From Streptomyces pinistramenti (GTDB lineage Bacteria; Actinomycetota; Actinomycetes; Streptomycetales; Streptomycetaceae): 64,000 bases of DNA. Positions 60,960 through 64,000 of this stretch are shown one piece after another (positions within the stretch are counted from its first letter, which is position 1; each line of letters begins with the position of its first letter). The stretch is taken from assembly GCF_020564935.1 (NCBI RefSeq), contig NZ_JAJCXB010000001.1, positions 248,001 through 312,000 of the forward strand, in the 5' to 3' direction. The position numbers and the translations under genes are program-made. Below the pieces are notes generated by a model. It searched no databases, was not told the DNA's origin, and worked only from the letters and a program-made list of their open reading frames with translations.

Positions 60960-63088
60960 ACTGGGGAGAGGCGATGAAAGCCTTCGCCGCCACCGGTCAG
61001 AAGGTGACGGACAGCTCAGCGATCGGGACCGACGGCGGACCGAGCTGGTTCACGTCGTTCGACGCGGGCACGCTCCCCGGCGGCGACCACAACTTGGACT
61101 CCGTGTACGACGTGTGGTGGTCGTTCAACTACACCACCCAGGGCGACGGGACCGGCGCCGGACTGCCCAACCAGTACGTCCTGGGCGTCACCATGGACTG
61201 GGCCGGGGTGGACGCTTCGGACGGCCCGCTCAGCCAGTTCGTGCACCAGCCCGACCAGATCCTCGTCCCCGTCTTCAACAGTCTCAAGGGCAACGACGCC
61301 GCCAGCCTGGGCAGTTTCGACACCGCGGTCATCACCGCCCGGGGCCTGGAGCGTCGGATCCAGGGCGCCAAGGACATCATCGAGAGCTGGGCCAGGGAGA
61401 TCAACGAGGACGACTCGAACTGGCAGGGCAGCTCGGCGGGCGTCTTCCGCGCGGTGCTGCACGGCATGGCCGACGAACTCGACCGGCTGCGGGTCGAGAT
61501 GACCAACCCGCGCGACTTCGCCGCGGACATCGACCACGCCAGGACGCAGCTGCACGACACCCTCGCCCAGCTGTACGACGCCCACACCGCCTGGCGGGGC
61601 GACCGGATGGCGTGGCCGGTCAACGCTACGCACGACGCGCTCCAGGAAGCGATGCAGGGCGCCCACATCGAGTTCCCCGACCAGGTCAACCCCAAGGTCA
61701 CCTCGTCCTACGGCGATCCGAACACGCAGGAGTTCTGGGACCGGGTCCAGTCCCGGGCCAAGGCGCTGTGGATGGCGAACGTCAACACCCGGCTCGACCA
61801 GCCGGCGGATCAGCACATGCAGGCACTCAACTCCGCTCTCGGCACCGCCACTTCGGCGATCCCCGAGCAGCTGAAGCCCATGCAGCTGAAGATGCCCGGC
61901 GGGCAGACGCCTCCCGGCGCCTCGGCCACCAACCCGTTCGGCAGCCAGACCAACCCGTTCGGCGCCGGCACCAAGCCGCCCGGCACCTCCGGAACGGACC
62001 AGCAGAACCAGCAGCTGCCGCCCGGCGCGCAGGAACTCCTCAAGCACAACGCCGACGGCACGGACTCGGCGGATCTCGACCCGTCCAAGGGGACGGGCGG
62101 GGACGGCACGGCGCCGCCTGGAGAGGGCGCGTCGGGAGCGGACGGCCTCGGGGGCGGCAAGGGCGAGGACCTCAAGGCGCCGCTGTCGGCGAAGGTGGAC
62201 GGGCCGCCGACCAGCAGCCTCGACACCCAGCACGCGGGCGGCGAGGGCGACAAGGACCAGCACGCGCCGCCGGCCGGCATGATGCCGCCGATGCCGTCCA
62301 GGATCCAGCCGCCGATGACCGGCACCGCCGGGAACAAGTCGAGCACCGGCGGGCCGCCGAACACGGGCATGCACACCGTCGGCGGCAACAACCCCGCCGC
62401 CAGGCTCATCGGGCCGGACGGCAAGCCGCTCACCGACCGCAACGGCAAGGCGCTCGACGTGCCGCCGGGCTCGAAGGTCAACTCCAACGGAACCGTCACC
62501 CGCCCCGACGGCACGCTCGCCGCGGACCGCAACGGCCACCAGATCACCGTGCCGCGGGGCACCAAGCTCAGCCACGTGACGGAGCCGCCGAACGACGGAT
62601 CGCTGTGGCGCGAGCGGAAGCTCGCCAACAACCTTCAGACGCCTCCCGGCGTGAAGCCGCCGGGCACGCACGGCGACCTGGAGCACCCGCCGGCGATCCC
62701 GCGCGGCCTCAAGACGGTCAGCGGCCCGGCCGGCATGGGCGGCGGCGGGGCCGGCGAAGGCGGCGGCCTCGGGCGCAACTCGTCGCTCAACGAGGCGACC
62801 CCGCCCCGGACCGGCATGAGCACCAAGGCGCTCAGATCCGGCGGGTCGATGCCGCCCGAGGAGATGCCTCCCGGCGGTCGGCTCGCCCGCGGCGCGGCGC
62901 AGGAAGCCACCGCCATGGGGCGGGCCACCTCGTCCGGCAGCCCCATGGTGCCGCCGATGGGCGGCGGGGGCGGCGGTGCGGGCGGCGGTGGCCAGGGCGG
63001 CGAGCGGCAGCGCCAGACCTGGGTCGACGAGGAGGAAGAGGTGTGGGGCACCGACGAGGGCACCACACCGGGCGTGATCGGCCGATGA
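60956..63088 (+). CDS. Long WxG-domain ESX substrate-like protein with Gly/Pro-rich region and acidic tail
   Basis: This 710-residue protein has a helical N-terminus (about 1-330) with a true W-x-G turn at W156 (NWQGSSAGVFRAVLHGM), resembling a WXG100/PPE-type secretion domain. Residues about 340-680 are Pro/Gly-rich and low-complexity, with TNPFGSQTNPFG repeats, two copies of a PDGKPLTDRNGKALDVPPG / PDGTLAADRNGHQITVPRG unit and many MPP turns. The C-terminus ends WVDEEEEVWGTDEGTTPGVIGR-like, an acidic motif I associate with Streptomyces ESX proteins. It is probably exported or surface-exposed. The GTG start is preceded by only a weak ribosome-binding site and overlaps the mini-ORF stop. Confidence 0.8.
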   Translation: MNWGEAMKAFAATGQKVTDSSAIGTDGGPSWFTSFDAGTLPGGDHNLDSVYDVWWSFNYTTQGDGTGAGLPNQYVLGVTMDWAGVDASDGPLSQFVHQPDQILVPVFNSLKGNDAASLGSFDTAVITARGLERRIQGAKDIIESWAREINEDDSNWQGSSAGVFRAVLHGMADELDRLRVEMTNPRDFAADIDHARTQLHDTLAQLYDAHTAWRGDRMAWPVNATHDALQEAMQGAHIEFPDQVNPKVTSSYGDPNTQEFWDRVQSRAKALWMANVNTRLDQPADQHMQALNSALGTATSAIPEQLKPMQLKMPGGQTPPGASATNPFGSQTNPFGAGTKPPGTSGTDQQNQQLPPGAQELLKHNADGTDSADLDPSKGTGGDGTAPPGEGASGADGLGGGKGEDLKAPLSAKVDGPPTSSLDTQHAGGEGDKDQHAPPAGMMPPMPSRIQPPMTGTAGNKSSTGGPPNTGMHTVGGNNPAARLIGPDGKPLTDRNGKALDVPPGSKVNSNGTVTRPDGTLAADRNGHQITVPRGTKLSHVTEPPNDGSLWRERKLANNLQTPPGVKPPGTHGDLEHPPAIPRGLKTVSGPAGMGGGGAGEGGGLGRNSSLNEATPPRTGMSTKALRSGGSMPPEEMPPGGRLARGAAQEATAMGRATSSGSPMVPPMGGGGGGAGGGGQGGERQRQTWVDEEEEVWGTDEGTTPGVIGR

Positions 63089-63125
63089 CCGCACGGACAG
63101 TGGCAGACGAACGGAAGGGCAGGCG

Positions 63126-63572
63126 ATGAGCCCCGGATTCCAGGACCAGGTCGACCAGATGATGGGCCGGCTGGCCGAGCACCGCAACCAGCTGATGGAG
63201 ACGCAGGCGAGGCTGGCGAAGGAGACCGTCAAGGTCACGTCCAAGGACCGGGCGATCACCGTCGTGATGGGCACCCGGTCCGACGTGCGGGAGATCAAGT
63301 TCAACGGGGACCGATACCGGTCCATGGCGCCGGCGGAGCTGGGCCGGGCGCTGGTGCAGTTGCTGGAGCAGGCGCGCGCCGACGTGCACGAGAAGGTGAA
63401 CCGGGCGGTCGCGCCGTTCACGGGATTCGGCGACGAGGTGCGCGAATCGATGCTCGGCGGCACGGAAGCGCTCAAGGCGATGAACGAGGCCAGGAAACTG
63501 TGGCCGCAACAGGGGCCGGGCGGCACCGCTTTCGGCCGCCGCGGTGAGGACGAGGACGAGACCGATGGCTGA
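63126..63572 (+). CDS. YbaB/EbfC-family protein of the ESX locus
   Basis: This 148-residue protein has the YbaB/EbfC pattern: MMGRLAEHRNQLMETQARLAKETVKVTSKD, then ITVVMGTRSDVREIKFNGDRYRSM and a C-terminal helix. YbaB proteins bind DNA non-specifically. ESX-linked relatives such as mycobacterial EspL are thought to act as chaperones or stabilisers of secreted substrates, which suits the position here. GAAGGG precedes the ATG, and its end overlaps the next gene by 8 bp. Confidence 0.82.
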   Translation: MSPGFQDQVDQMMGRLAEHRNQLMETQARLAKETVKVTSKDRAITVVMGTRSDVREIKFNGDRYRSMAPAELGRALVQLLEQARADVHEKVNRAVAPFTGFGDEVRESMLGGTEALKAMNEARKLWPQQGPGGTAFGRRGEDEDETDG

Positions 63573-63924
63573 AGAGATCAGGACGACCGAAGACCTCCAC
63601 CGGCTGTTCGCGGAATACCCGAAACTCGCCACGCAGATCAGCACCTTGGGCCTGGACGTGGCGGACATCAAGCGGCTGAATCTCCAGGGCGCGGGCGACA
63701 ACGACGAAGTGGCCGAGCAGTACAAGTCGATCGCCGATCCCGGGACCGAAGCCCTGGAGCGGATCGTCAAGATGATGAGCGATGTCACCGATTCCACCGG
63801 CCAGGCAGGCGGCGACGTCATGAAAATCTTCCAGGCCGCCGACGACGACAACAAGCAGATCGCCGAATCCTGGAATCACATGCAGGAGGCGGAGAAGAAG
63901 GCCCAGGAAAAGTCGGGGCAATAG
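63565..63924 (+). CDS. Small helical ESX-locus protein, unknown function
   Basis: This 119-residue, highly charged, helical protein (LHRLFAEYPKLATQISTLGL, DIKRLNLQGAGDNDEVAEQYKSI) has a Lys/Glu-rich C-terminus (MQEAEKKAQEKSGQ). No WxG is visible, although size and helix pattern are like WXG100-superfamily proteins. It overlaps the YbaB-like gene by 8 bp and is likely co-translated. I cannot assign a function. Confidence 0.72.
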   Translation: MAEEIRTTEDLHRLFAEYPKLATQISTLGLDVADIKRLNLQGAGDNDEVAEQYKSIADPGTEALERIVKMMSDVTDSTGQAGGDVMKIFQAADDDNKQIAESWNHMQEAEKKAQEKSGQ

Positions 63925-64000
63925 CGGGAGAGCCGTAAATCCCGCACCAAGGGGGTGCCCGCGGCCGCGGACATCCCCTGGCGCCTTCCCTTCCTTCCCC

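Overview
The window is very GC-rich actinobacterial DNA, almost certainly from a Streptomyces or a close relative. Four sets of genes point there: an ATP-binding/helix-turn-helix/DUF397 regulatory trio, a complete 'conservon' (cvnA-D plus a GAF gene), a large LAL-type LuxR regulator, and a Streptomyces-style type VII (ESX) secretion locus. Many starts are GTG or TTG, and genes often overlap by ATGA or GTGA. I saw no transposase, integrase, phage gene, CRISPR array or rRNA. There is one tRNA, tRNA-Pro(GGG), at 37006.

Layout. 1-9575 is mostly housekeeping or accessory: a tyrosine phosphatase (cut by the left edge), an SGNH hydrolase, the regulatory trio with an SAM-dependent methyltransferase, a PfkB sugar kinase, an FAD monooxygenase, a GNAT acetyltransferase and an MBL-fold hydrolase. 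9592-24140 is a compact biosynthetic operon on the minus strand: NRPS (C-A-PCP-TE), then a hybrid NRPS-PKS (A-PCP-C-A-PCP-KS-KR-ACP-TE with no AT), then a TauD-type dioxygenase. This trio and a proline code read in the second adenylation domain match the detoxin/rimosamide family. A near-consensus promoter lies at its head.

24793-28827 is the conservon. 28927-35013 holds an acyl-CoA dehydrogenase, a Tat-exported TolB-propeller/amidohydrolase and an alpha/beta hydrolase. 35042-36762 is a split transketolase whose promoter has a MerR/SoxR-like dyad in a 19-bp spacer and probably makes leaderless mRNA. 37316-46263 is regulatory and odd. It holds a LAL regulator, then a minus-strand three-gene operon in which a degenerate AMP-ligase-like protein, a CofD/FbiA-type (coenzyme F420) transferase and a GTP-cyclohydrolase-II-like/LuxR fusion are translationally coupled. 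A two-component pair follows.

46727-63924 is the ESX locus: a beta-helix/tandem-AAA ATPase, a mycosin that has lost its catalytic serine, EccC, EccD, EccB, two small Esx-like proteins lacking WXG, a long WxG substrate-like protein, a YbaB-like protein and two small accessory proteins. The right edge probably cuts the locus.

The strongest candidates for something undescribed are the CofD / RibA-like-LuxR operon, the pseudo-mycosin, and the MerR-type leaderless promoter of the split transketolase. All calls come from reading the sequence and family knowledge; no database search was run.
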